Part shown: in pieces, positions 18,381 to 25,174 of the stretch
Layout of the letters: each line of letters starts with the position of its first letter
Position numbering within the stretch: the first letter of the stretch is position 1
Source of the DNA: an uncultured Planctomycetaceae bacterium
Lineage (GTDB): Bacteria > Planctomycetota > Planctomycetia > Pirellulales > UBA1268
Direction: 5' to 3'
DNA: 27,885 nucleotides
Assembly: GCA_937926325.1 (NCBI GenBank)
Contig: CALAZQ010000505.1
Location: 1 to 27,885 of the forward strand
Program-made: the position numbers and the translations under genes
Notes under the pieces: model-generated
Database searches by the model: none
What the model was told of the DNA's origin: nothing
Seen by the model: the letters and a program-made list of their open reading frames with translations, nothing else

Positions 18381-18800
18381 ATGGACACCCTTCCCTGCCA
18401 TGTATTCGTCTACGGCACGCTGCGACCACTCCTGGCGACGGGGGAACCCCGCTTGCTGGTCGAGGCCCTGCGGAATGACGGTCCAGCGATTGTGCAGGGC
18501 CAGCTGTTCGATCTCGGCGATTATCCCGGTCTGGTTGCAGGGCCGGGAACCGTGCACGGCGACCTCCTGGTGGTCGATATCGCTGATCAGCTGGCCGCCC
18601 TCGATGCGTATGAGGAATGCGACCCCCCGAGCCCACTGTTCAAACGCGAACGGACCACCGCTTGGCGGCCCGACGGCAGCCTGCTGGCCGTCTGGGTCTA
18701 CCGTTACTGTCTGTCAGTCGCTGACGCGGAGCCGATTGCCGGGGGTGATTACGCCCTTCACAGGCAACACCACTCACCATGCAGTGACCGACCGGAATGA
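18381..18800 (+). CDS. Gamma-glutamylcyclotransferase-like (GGCT/AIG2) family protein
   Basis: 139 residues. Seen: the family opening VFVYGTLRP (residues 8-16), which forms the glycine-containing substrate loop, and LDAYEECDP, which carries the candidate catalytic Glu, then a short beta-rich end (LLAVWVYRY). Family knowledge: members cyclise gamma-glutamyl groups to 5-oxoproline from gamma-glutamyl amino acids, glutathione or modified side chains; many bacterial ones have no defined substrate. The frame is open far upstream into the helicase tail, but similarity begins exactly at the ATG at 18381. It lies 166 bases downstream of the helicase, followed by a terminator-like hairpin and then the glutamine synthetase promoter region. 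Confidence 0.88.
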   Translation: MDTLPCHVFVYGTLRPLLATGEPRLLVEALRNDGPAIVQGQLFDLGDYPGLVAGPGTVHGDLLVVDIADQLAALDAYEECDPPSPLFKRERTTAWRPDGSLLAVWVYRYCLSVADAEPIAGGDYALHRQHHSPCSDRPE

Positions 18801-18817
18801 AGGGGCATGAACGGCCC

Positions 18818-18836
18818 GGCGGTCGTGCCGCCTTTT
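18818..18836 (+). terminator. Likely intrinsic terminator after the GGCT-like gene
   Basis: A GGCGG/CCGCC stem (18818-18822 with 18828-18832), 5-base loop TCGTG, then TTTT at 18833-18836. The stem is short but GC-only and correctly placed 18 bases after the stop codon. Confidence 0.6.
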
Positions 18837-18936
18837 CAGGCATTGTTTTGTGACACTGCTCGGTTTCCGGGCGGCTAGCGAAAACCGCTTGCAAAGGAAA
18901 CCCCAATTTTTAAGATGCAGAGGAGATTGATTTGGA

Positions 18937-18951
18937 TGGCACGCCATTTGC
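18937..18951 (+). promoter_or_regulatory. Sigma-54 (RpoN) promoter of the glutamine synthetase gene
   Basis: TGGCACGCCATTTGC at 18937-18951 matches the -24/-12 consensus TGGCACG-N4-TTGC without a mismatch in the core. The invariant GG (18938-18939) and GC (18950-18951) are separated by exactly 10 bases. Predicted start is near 18963, giving a leader of about 158 bases. Family knowledge: sigma-54 with an NtrC-type activator classically drives glutamine synthetase genes under nitrogen limitation. No clear NtrC dyad was identified upstream. Confidence 0.82.
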
Positions 18952-19016
18952 CTCTTTGTCATCAACGCCTGAAGCATTTCAGACACCGACCAGGCGGCTG
19001 CATCCTGCCAGATCAA

Positions 19017-19077
19017 CCGGGTTCATTCGAGCCCGGCAGGTTGCGGATCGATGTCGTGTCGTCCTGTAGTCGACAGG
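19017..19077 (+). promoter_or_regulatory. Folded leader of the glutamine synthetase mRNA
   Basis: Two hairpins lie in the predicted leader: CCGGGTT (19017-19023) with AGCCCGG (19030-19036) and a 6-base loop, and CCTGT (19063-19067) with ACAGG (19073-19077) and a 5-base loop. I do not recognise a known glutamine-sensing or glnA RNA motif. Neither hairpin is followed by a T-tract. A regulatory role is inference only. Confidence 0.35.
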
Positions 19078-19120
19078 CTCCACGTTTCCACCCCTCTTGA
19101 AGTAAGGACACGCTTCAGTC

Positions 19121-20149
19121 ATGAGCACGAAGACGAAACTTGAGTACATCTGGCTCGACGGCTACAAGCCCACGCAGAGCCTGCGTTCGAAGACCCAGAT
19201 TCGGAAGGACTTCGGTGGCACCCTTGAAGAATGCCCGATGTGGTCTTTCGATGGCAGTAGCACCCAGCAGGCGTCAGGCGGTGACTCTGACTGTCTGCTG
19301 AAGCCGGTTGCCATCTATCCCGACCCCGGCCGTAAGGATGCCTACCTCGTGATGACCGAAGTGCTCAATGCCGACGGCACGCCGCACGAGTCGAATGGTC
19401 GGGCAACCATCGATGACGATGACGATACCTTCTGGTTCGGCTTCGAGCAGGAATACTTCCTGTGGTGCACCAAGAACAACAACCCGCCGGGCTTCCCCGC
19501 TGGTGGCTATCCGAAGCCGCAGGGCCCCTATTACTGTTCGGTTGGTGCCAACAATGCCCATGGCCGGGCTTGTGTCGAAGAGCATCTTGATGCCTGCCTC
19601 GAGGCTGGCCTGAATGTCGAGGGCATCAATGGAGAGGTGGCCGCTGGTCAGTGGGAGTACCAGATTTTCGCCAAGGGAGCGAAGGAAGCGGGCGACCAGA
19701 TTTGGGTGGCCCGCTACCTGCTCGAACGAATTGGTGAAAAATATGGTTATTCCATCGAGTTGCATCCCAAGCCGCTCGGCAAGCTTGACTGGAACGGCTC
19801 GGGCATGCACGCCAACTTCTCCAATGAACTGATGCGGACATGTGGCGACAAGGAGGTGTTCATGAGTATCTGTGAAGGCTTCGGAGGCGTCATCGACCGC
19901 CACATCAGTGTCTACGGTGCTGACAACGAGCAGCGGCTGACCGGAGAGCATGAAACCCAGAGCATCGATCAGTTCAGCTACGGTGTCTCAGACCGGGGTG
20001 CATCGATCCGCATTCCGGTTGGGACCATCGAGAATGGCTGGAAGGGTCGTCTCGAGGACCGCCGGCCGGCCTCCAATGCCGACCCGTACAAGGTCGCTGC
20101 CGCCATCATCAAGACGGTCAAGGAAGCCGTCAGCACGGCGGCTGTCTGA
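19121..20149 (+). CDS. Type II (eukaryotic-type) glutamine synthetase, GSII
   Basis: 342 residues, the length of GSII (about 330-370) and much shorter than bacterial GSI (about 470). It makes glutamine from glutamate, ammonia and ATP in the cytoplasm. Seen, in GSII order: MWSFDGSSTQQA, GDSDCLLKPVAIYPDP, WFGFEQEYFLW (metal-binding Glu), GGYPKPQGPYYCSVGA, GINGEVAAGQWEYQI (metal-binding Glu), DQIWVARYLLER, NGSGMHANFSNELMR (catalytic His region), NEQRLTGEHET, RGASIRIPVGT and GRLEDRRPASNADPY (Glu and Arg of the active site). GSI-type adenylylation control is not expected for this class. Start: ATG at 19121 with AAGGA about 13 bases upstream, a longer than usual gap. It is preceded by a sigma-54 promoter and followed by a strong terminator, so it is probably a single-gene unit. 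The symbol glnII or glnA is a matter of convention. Confidence 0.96.
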   Translation: MSTKTKLEYIWLDGYKPTQSLRSKTQIRKDFGGTLEECPMWSFDGSSTQQASGGDSDCLLKPVAIYPDPGRKDAYLVMTEVLNADGTPHESNGRATIDDDDDTFWFGFEQEYFLWCTKNNNPPGFPAGGYPKPQGPYYCSVGANNAHGRACVEEHLDACLEAGLNVEGINGEVAAGQWEYQIFAKGAKEAGDQIWVARYLLERIGEKYGYSIELHPKPLGKLDWNGSGMHANFSNELMRTCGDKEVFMSICEGFGGVIDRHISVYGADNEQRLTGEHETQSIDQFSYGVSDRGASIRIPVGTIENGWKGRLEDRRPASNADPYKVAAAIIKTVKEAVSTAAV

Positions 20150-20177
20150 GCTGAAGCCCCACAGTTGACACCCACGA

Positions 20178-20217
20178 ACAACCTCCCGGGGGCCACCGGT
20201 GCCCGGGAGGTTGTTTT
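20178..20217 (+). terminator. Strong intrinsic terminator after glutamine synthetase
   Basis: A perfect 13-bp stem, 20178-20190 with 20202-20214 (arms ACAACCTCCCGGG and its complement), 11-base loop, followed by TTTT at 20214-20217. It sits 28 bases after the synthetase stop and overlaps the stop codon of the convergent kinase gene at 20216-20218, so it may serve both strands. Confidence 0.88.
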
Positions 20218-21190
20218 ATGCCTCGTACTCAATCTCGCGGAGGGCCTCGAGCATCTGTCGCATCGTCTGAAACCGATCGGCCGGGTTCTTGCTGATCGCC
20301 TTCATCACCACTTGGTCGAGTGCCTTTGGAATCTGCTCCTCCGGCCGTGCGGCTGAGGGGGGCGGTGGGTGGTCGTGGATGATGTTTTCGAATGTCTCTT
20401 GAATCACCCGGCCACGAAAGGGCTCGCGGATGGCCGCCACCTCGTAGAGCACGACGCCAACGCTGAAAATGTCGCTCCGCTCGTCGACTGTCGCCCGGTT
20501 GACATTGACCTGCTCTGGCGACATGTAAAGCGGGGTACCGGGGCGATCACCCGCCAAGGTGAGGGCCTGCACGTGCTGCTGCTGGCTGGCCACCAGTGGA
20601 TGGGCTGGTGCATCATCCGGCTGGCCCCAGACCTTGGCGACCCCCCAGTCGAGCAGAATGACTTCGCCAAAGTTGCCCACCCAGATATTCTCCGGCTTGA
20701 TGTCTCGGTGAATCACGCCCCGGGCGTGGGCATACATCAAGGCGAGGCCCGCCGTGGCCACAATCTCCACTCGCCGTCTGAGGGGGAATTCCGTGATCGC
20801 CTCTGGAACCGCGAGGGCCACCCGCTTGAGAATTTCAAACAAATTTTCACCGGAGACCCGCTTCATGGTGAAGTAGAGCCCCTGCTGGCGGTCGCGGCCG
20901 ATCTCATACACCGGTACAGTGTTGGGATGCTGCAGTTGTGCCGTCACCCGAGCCTCCCGCAGCAGCCGACGATTCTCCTGCCGATCCATCTGAAACTGCT
21001 TCAGCAACGACTTCATCACGACGGTGCGGCCGGTGATCTGATCGAAGCAGGTTTGCAACACTGCCGAGCCACCTCGGGCCATCTCCCGGAAATTCGTGTA
21101 CTTGTCGATCCCTTCCGGCAGTGTCTTCGGCAGTTTGTAGTCGGTCGCAGAGAGAAGAATCGGGCTGTGGCTTTCGGCAGGCTGAGGCAT
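20216..21190 (-). CDS. Soluble Hanks-type serine/threonine protein kinase
   Basis: 324 residues, little more than a kinase domain (about 28-320). Seen: a degenerate glycine loop (MARGGSAVLQ), catalytic Lys K60 in VVMKSL, catalytic loop HRDIKPEN with D163, metal-binding D181 in LLDWGVAK (DWG in place of DFG), PGTPLYMSPEQ with the activation-segment APE-like motif, and DIFSVGVVLYEV. DWG is a variant I know from planctomycete and myxobacterial kinases, so activity is expected. There is no transmembrane segment and no PASTA, WD40 or TPR sensor domain, so it should be cytosolic and activated by partners or by autophosphorylation. Start: ATG at 21190. Convergent with the glutamine synthetase; no substrate is indicated by context. 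Confidence 0.95.
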   Translation of the reverse strand: MPQPAESHSPILLSATDYKLPKTLPEGIDKYTNFREMARGGSAVLQTCFDQITGRTVVMKSLLKQFQMDRQENRRLLREARVTAQLQHPNTVPVYEIGRDRQQGLYFTMKRVSGENLFEILKRVALAVPEAITEFPLRRRVEIVATAGLALMYAHARGVIHRDIKPENIWVGNFGEVILLDWGVAKVWGQPDDAPAHPLVASQQQHVQALTLAGDRPGTPLYMSPEQVNVNRATVDERSDIFSVGVVLYEVAAIREPFRGRVIQETFENIIHDHPPPPSAARPEEQIPKALDQVVMKAISKNPADRFQTMRQMLEALREIEYEA

Positions 21191-21428
21191 GGAAAATCTC
21201 GTCGCAATGGAAGTCTCGTCCGCAGGATCGAGGATTGTAGCTGGCTGATGGTCACGGGAGCGAGGAAGCCCGGGTTCCCTTGCCCCAGCTGGTCACGGGC
21301 GGCACTCAGCGACCACTTTTTGCCGTTCGGCAGGGGATTTCCTGATTTCTGCGGGTGATGCCAATTTCTTACTCGCCGCCGGCTTGTCGCGGGCATAGAC
21401 TCTGGGCAGTTTCTGGAACGCTACTCCC

Positions 21429-21444
21429 GGCCGCTCTGGCGGCC
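21429..21444 (+). promoter_or_regulatory. Hairpin in the fasciclin gene leader
   Basis: Perfect inverted repeat GGCCGC (21429-21434) / GCGGCC (21439-21444) with a 4-base loop, about 8 bases before the AAAGGA ribosome binding site. Its position could affect ribosome access, but the function is unproven. Confidence 0.35.
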
Positions 21445-21465
21445 ATGTCCCGAAAGGACCACCCA

Positions 21466-21966
21466 ATGCTTTTCCGTGCTCTTGGATTTGCCGCAGCAGT
21501 CGCCTGCTGCCTGACCGTTGCCCGTCCCGCTGTCGCAGGCTGCGGCACCTGCGATAAGACGGTTGTTGAAAATGCCGCCAACAACGCCGACTTCAGCACG
21601 CTTGTCGCCGCCGTCAAGGCTGCCGGGCTCGCCGAAACGCTTTCTGGCAGCGGCCCCTTCACCGTCTTTGCCCCGACCAATGCCGCTTTCGCGAAGCTGC
21701 CAAAGGGCACGGTCGAAGATCTGCTGAAGCCCGAAAATAAGGCCAAGCTGGTCAAGATTCTCACCTACCATGTCGTGCCGGGCAAGGTGATGTCGAAGCA
21801 GGTGGTCAAGCTCGACAAGGCCAAGACCGTTGAGGGCTCCGAAGTGGCGATCGCCGTCACCGGCGGGACCGTCACTGTCGATGGCGCCAAGGTTGTCAAG
21901 GCTGACATCAATTCGAGCAACGGCGTGATCCATGTGATCGACACCGTGATTCTGCCCAAGGACTGA
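21466..21966 (+). CDS. Small exported fasciclin (FAS1) domain protein
   Basis: 166 residues. Start ATG at 21466 is chosen because AAAGGA lies eight bases upstream and a signal peptide begins there ([25 protein letters not shown]). The frame is open upstream to 21355 without such signals. After cleavage the protein begins [15 protein letters not shown] and consists of one FAS1 domain with H1 motif [17 protein letters not shown], the central [11 protein letters not shown] and H2-like [12 protein letters not shown]. Family knowledge: single-FAS1 secreted proteins mediate adhesion or matrix interactions. VAGC at the cleavage site would also fit a weak lipobox, so it may be a lipoprotein or have a free N-terminal disulfide pair (CGTC). 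It ends in a strong terminator and looks monocistronic. Confidence 0.94.
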   Translation: MLFRALGFAAAVACCLTVARPAVAGCGTCDKTVVENAANNADFSTLVAAVKAAGLAETLSGSGPFTVFAPTNAAFAKLPKGTVEDLLKPENKAKLVKILTYHVVPGKVMSKQVVKLDKAKTVEGSEVAIAVTGGTVTVDGAKVVKADINSSNGVIHVIDTVILPKD

Positions 21967-22015
21967 GGCAGCGTTGGGCTGTAACGCCTGCTGCTCATCA
22001 GATCCCGTTCCGTGG

Positions 22016-22049
22016 AAAGCCGCCGGCCGTCGTGCCGGCGGCTTTTTTT
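22016..22049 (+). terminator. Strong intrinsic terminator after the fasciclin gene
   Basis: A perfect GC stem GCCGCCGGC (22019-22027) with its complement (22034-22042), 6-base loop CGTCGT, preceded by AAA and followed by seven T (22043-22049). This is a textbook rho-independent terminator 52 bases after the stop codon. It lies just beyond the end of the convergent gene at 22072. Confidence 0.93.
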
Positions 22050-22071
22050 GTGCCAAAGAAAGTGATGTCGG

Positions 22072-22779
22072 TTATTCGCTTGCTGACGAACGAATGACTT
22101 TGATTTGTTCCAGCAGATAAAGTCCCTGCCGGGATGCACCGAGGGTGATCTTGTTGGTGCCGAGATCATCCACGATGCCGAACGAATCTTCAGTTGCCGC
22201 GACGGCCGCCTGCCGGACAACGAAGCCAGTGGCATCTTCACCGGGCTGGAGGCGTTCGAAGTGATGGCGGTACTCAACCGGCAGGCAGACGGCCGCAAAA
22301 TCACCAGCCTGCCCCCGCTCGACAGCAAGAACCGGCCGGTGTTCGTAGACGGTCCGGCCAGCCTCACCCACCGGCGGTCCATCGCGGAGCAGCTGAGCTG
22401 GCAGCAGGGCCGCCCGCGGTGGACCGACCACCACGACGACCGGCTCCGAAGCTCCCGCCAGCTGAAGCTGCAGTCGCCCGGCCGGCTGTTCTTCTGCGAC
22501 CGGGTCAATCTGGTAGCGGCACAGGCAGGCGTCGCCCGTGGCCGGCATGACGAGCCCCTCCGGCCCAATGAGTGTCCGCCGCCGCAGATCGCCGCTGATC
22601 GAGTCCTGCAGCAGGACGCTGTGGGTGACCTGCTGCTCCACCCCGACGATCGCCCGCCACTGCCACGACTTTTCCGGGGTGTCCGCCGCAACCAGCCCTG
22701 CCGTGAGCCAGCAACTGCCGGCCACGATGGCGGCAGCGAATTGAAAAAAAACCGGGGAGAACCGCGTGTGCTGCTGCAT
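22072..22779 (-). CDS. Exported protein of unknown function
   Basis: 235 residues. Start ATG at 22779 is chosen because AGGAG lies seven to eight bases upstream and a signal peptide follows at once (MQQHTRFSPVFFQFAAAIVAGSCW, then LTAGLVAAD); the frame is open to an ATG at 22818 without these signals. The mature part starts near TPEKSWQWRAIVGVEQQ and is rich in beta-type hydrophobic patterns (EPVVVVVG, FGIVDDLGTNKITLG). It ends IKVIRSSASE. I recognise no domain. Two other long open frames cover the same DNA, but only this one has a ribosome binding site and a signal peptide. It is divergent from the SDR gene. Confidence 0.7.
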   Translation of the reverse strand: MQQHTRFSPVFFQFAAAIVAGSCWLTAGLVAADTPEKSWQWRAIVGVEQQVTHSVLLQDSISGDLRRRTLIGPEGLVMPATGDACLCRYQIDPVAEEQPAGRLQLQLAGASEPVVVVVGPPRAALLPAQLLRDGPPVGEAGRTVYEHRPVLAVERGQAGDFAAVCLPVEYRHHFERLQPGEDATGFVVRQAAVAATEDSFGIVDDLGTNKITLGASRQGLYLLEQIKVIRSSASE

Positions 22780-23029
22780 CTGATCACTCCTGTCCGCGAC
22801 GCGAAGGGCATTCAGCATCAGAGTGGTAGCTGAACGGCTTGCAAAAGCCCCTTTAGCAGCCCACTATGGTACCTCACCGACATGCAGGCCGGTACATCTT
22901 CAGGCATTCCCGCAATCGGTCCGGGTGTTCATCACCCCGCGGCCGGTGTGTTGCGGGAGGCTTCGGGCGCACGATGACCCGTGGCAGCAGCCGTCACAAG
23001 ACTTCAGGAGGACGTTGTGGATCAGTGGC

Positions 23030-24076
23030 ATGCCCAGCCCATTTGTCGCCCCCGAGTCGCTGACAAATCGTACCGTTTTGGTGACCGGTGCTTCCGGCTT
23101 CATCGGGACCCATCTGGTCGAGCATCTGCTGCGACAAGGCTGTGAGGTCCGCTGCCTCATTCGGCCGACCACCCCGGCAACCCACCTGTTGCGGCCCAAC
23201 GTGGTGCGGGTTTCCGGCAGCCTTACGGCTCCCGAGAGCTATCGCCGAGCGGTCGCAGGCTGTGATGTGGTCTTTCACTTGGCGGGGCTGGTCGCCTCCC
23301 GCCACCCCACTGACCTGATGACAACCAACGGGCAGGGGACCGCCCGGCTCGCCGAGGCCTGCGCCGACCGGCCGAACCCACCAACCCTCGTGGCGGTTTC
23401 GAGCCTGGCTGCGGCGGGACCACCCCGGCAGGATCGAAGTTTTCGTGATGAGACCGATACACCGCACCCCGTCTCGCACTACGGCACGAGCAAACGGGCC
23501 GGGGAGATTGAACTGCAGAAGCGCGCCGGGCAGTTGCCGATCACTATTGTTCAGCCCGGCATCGTCTATGGTGCCCGCGACCGGAAGATCGCCGCGATGT
23601 TCAAGGCCATCGCCCGCAGTGGCATCCACTTTGTTGTCGGCTTTCAAACGCCACGGCTGTCACTGATTCATGTCGATGATCTGGTGCAATTGCTGATGCT
23701 GGCAGCTGCTTCCGGAGAACGGCTCGACAGCCATGCTGCTGGAGAATATTCACCCTCCGGCTACTACCTTGCCTGCGACGACGGGGCCCATCCAACCTAC
23801 TGGCAACTGGGGCAGCGGGTTGCTCGGGCACTCGGCCGCCGGGTGCTCGTCTGGCCTCTCCTGAGGCCGGTTGGCTGGTCGGTCGGGGCGCTCGCGGAAT
23901 GGGCCGCAAGCCCCGGTGCTGTGCTGTCGCGAGACAAAATCCGGGAAGCGACCGTCCCCAGCTGGGCCTGCTCGGCAGCCAAGGCCCGCAGCCGGCTCGG
24001 CTTCCGGCCGGCCATGCCACTGGACGCCCGGCTGCGGCAGACCGCCACCTGGTTCTCCGAGCATGGCTGGCTGTGA
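23030..24076 (+). CDS. NAD(P)-dependent epimerase/dehydratase family SDR
   Basis: 348 residues from ATG 23030. An extended short-chain dehydrogenase. Seen: Rossmann motif TGASGFIG at residues 19-26 (GxxGxxG), a DVVFHLAGLVA strand, and the active-site YxxxK at Y151 and K155 (SHYGTSKRAGE) with VSSLAAAG before it; then QPGIVYGARD and a variable C-terminal substrate domain ending TATWFSEHGWL. Family role: redox chemistry on a nucleotide sugar, sterol/hopanoid or similar substrate; which one cannot be told. Start: AGGAGG at 23006-23011 is 18 bases before this ATG, which is long; an in-frame TTG at 23015 is too close. The frame is open upstream to 22823, but that part lacks similarity. It is probably monocistronic. 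Confidence 0.92.
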   Translation: MPSPFVAPESLTNRTVLVTGASGFIGTHLVEHLLRQGCEVRCLIRPTTPATHLLRPNVVRVSGSLTAPESYRRAVAGCDVVFHLAGLVASRHPTDLMTTNGQGTARLAEACADRPNPPTLVAVSSLAAAGPPRQDRSFRDETDTPHPVSHYGTSKRAGEIELQKRAGQLPITIVQPGIVYGARDRKIAAMFKAIARSGIHFVVGFQTPRLSLIHVDDLVQLLMLAAASGERLDSHAAGEYSPSGYYLACDDGAHPTYWQLGQRVARALGRRVLVWPLLRPVGWSVGALAEWAASPGAVLSRDKIREATVPSWACSAAKARSRLGFRPAMPLDARLRQTATWFSEHGWL

Positions 24077-24087
24077 AGCAACCCCGG

Positions 24088-24306
24088 TCATGACGCCCGC
24101 CTCGGCACGAGCAATGCCTTGAGCAGCGGCCCAACAATCAGATAGGCCAGCAGCATGGCCACAATCCGCACGGCATAAATGACGAGCAGGGTCGGCTGCT
24201 GCCCCGCCAGAGCAGCACGAACCATCCCCAGGCCCAGCAAGTGTCCGGCAATGGGACAGAGCACGAAGTAGATCAGGATCAGCAGCAAGATTCGCATCAG
24301 TGGCAT
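24088..24306 (-). CDS. Two-helix membrane miniprotein of unknown function
   Basis: 72 residues: MPLMRILLLILIYFVLCPIAGHLLGLGM, a short polar turn (AGQQPT), then LLVIYAVRIVAMLLAYLIVGPLLKALLV and a basic PRRAS tail. Two strongly hydrophobic segments (about 5-28 and 39-66) with a positive C terminus suggest an integral inner-membrane protein. ATG at 24306 or 24297 could start it; neither has a good Shine-Dalgarno. No family is recognised. The hydrophobic pattern, not found in the other frames, is the main support. It lies convergent with and 12 bases from the SDR gene and divergent from the next small gene. Confidence 0.6.
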   Translation of the reverse strand: MPLMRILLLILIYFVLCPIAGHLLGLGMVRAALAGQQPTLLVIYAVRIVAMLLAYLIVGPLLKALLVPRRAS

Positions 24307-24359
24307 ACCCGGGGTGACGAAGCCTAGAATTTCAGCGCAATCACGAGGAGGCTGTCATC

Positions 24360-24581
24360 ATGACCACACGATACAACCTCGACCGGCTTGAGCGGCTGAT
24401 TCACCGCCCGGTGTCGTCCCGGCCTGACTGGCTGAAGCATGCCCGCGAAGATGCCGAAGAACTGCTCTGGCTGGCCCACCGAGCCGGCGATGACCAGAAC
24501 TTCGATCGACTGCTGGAACTTGAGGAGGATGCAGCGGCCTTGATCGAGCAAATCGAAAGCCGCATGGAGCAGGGTGCCTAG
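24360..24581 (+). CDS. Small helical acidic protein of unknown function
   Basis: 73 residues, cytosolic. A perfect AGGAGG at 24346-24351 lies eight bases before the ATG, the best ribosome binding site in this part. The sequence is charged and helical throughout (LERLIHR, WLKHAREDAEELLWLAHRAG, FDRLLELEEDAAALIEQIESRMEQ), suggesting a short helical bundle or coiled-coil dimer. No family is recognised. It is flanked by the divergent membrane miniprotein and a terminator-like hairpin. Confidence 0.72.
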   Translation: MTTRYNLDRLERLIHRPVSSRPDWLKHAREDAEELLWLAHRAGDDQNFDRLLELEEDAAALIEQIESRMEQGA

Positions 24582-24592
24582 CCAAAACAGCG

Positions 24593-24634
24593 GGGGCCGG
24601 TTCGCTGGCAGATTGCGGCCAACGAACCGGCCCC
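24593..24634. terminator. 12-bp perfect hairpin between convergent genes
   Basis: GGGGCCGGTTCG (24593-24604) pairs perfectly with 24623-24634 around an 18-base loop. It lies between the convergent small helical gene and the Cys-rich gene. There is no T-tract rightward; leftward it is followed by GCTGTTTTGG, so it fits best as a terminator of the minus-strand gene or a two-way transcription barrier. Confidence 0.55.
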
Positions 24635-24689
24635 GCGTGGATTACTCGGCCGGATTTGGGTCACTGCCGGCGGGTGAAACTGACCGGGT

Positions 24690-25034
24690 TCACTCGCTGG
24701 TCCTGACCACGTGCGGCACACCGCAGCGATCCCAGCGAATTTTGGCCTCGAAGCCACAGCAGCAGTACTCGACCCTGGTCACCCCCTTGCCGATCAGAGC
24801 ACAGCGGGTCGAAATGGCCGGCGTCTCACAGACGCAGCACTCCGGCACACAAAGCGTGACGGGGACAGGGCAGCCATCGCAGGGGCTGCAGATCATCAGG
24901 CAGACTTCCACCTTCGGCGGCGGCGGGCAGCAGTCTTTGCCTCGGTGGCAGAACAGTCCGGCATCGGCCGGCAGACTCCAGAACCCGGCGGCAACAACCG
25001 CGAGGGCAACGAGGAAATGCTTCATGGTCGTCAT
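24690..25034 (-). CDS. Cysteine-rich small exported protein
   Basis: 114 residues. Start ATG at 25034 is chosen because AAGGAG sits eight bases upstream; an in-frame ATG three codons later and an open frame to 25070 are alternatives. Signal peptide: MKHFLVALAVVAAGFWSLPADAG. The mature part, under 95 residues, holds 16 cysteines, many in pairs or triples (KDCCPPPP, PECCVCE, EYCCCGF) with CSPCDGC in the middle. It ends IRWDRCGVPHVVRTSE. This could be a disulfide-stabilised wall or surface protein or a metal-binding protein. No named family is recognised. Planctomycetes are known for Cys-rich envelope proteins, but a link is inference. Confidence 0.8.
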   Translation of the reverse strand: MTTMKHFLVALAVVAAGFWSLPADAGLFCHRGKDCCPPPPKVEVCLMICSPCDGCPVPVTLCVPECCVCETPAISTRCALIGKGVTRVEYCCCGFEAKIRWDRCGVPHVVRTSE

Positions 25035-25174
25035 GCGAGGGTCTCCTTGACGAAAAACAGGGTTGGGCAAGTAAGGCCGATCTTACCAATAACGAAGAGT
25101 TTGATTCGGAAAAACCGCTACGCAAGGGCCGGCTTCGTCAGACGAGACGTCAATTTTTCCACACGAGGCCGTCT

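Noticed and set aside
21315..21345. Inverted repeat next to a T run (TTTTTGCCG/CGGCA) upstream of the fasciclin gene as a terminator
   Set aside because: The loop would be only two bases and the T run precedes the stem on the plus strand, so it does not fit an intrinsic terminator on either strand.
20369..21358. 329-residue plus-strand open frame antisense to the kinase
   Set aside because: The opposite frame contains every kinase motif; this one is a GC-driven shadow without recognisable features.
22105..22833. 242-residue plus-strand open frame opposite the unknown exported protein
   Set aside because: No ribosome binding site or signal peptide, and composition of a shadow frame; the minus-strand frame has both signals.
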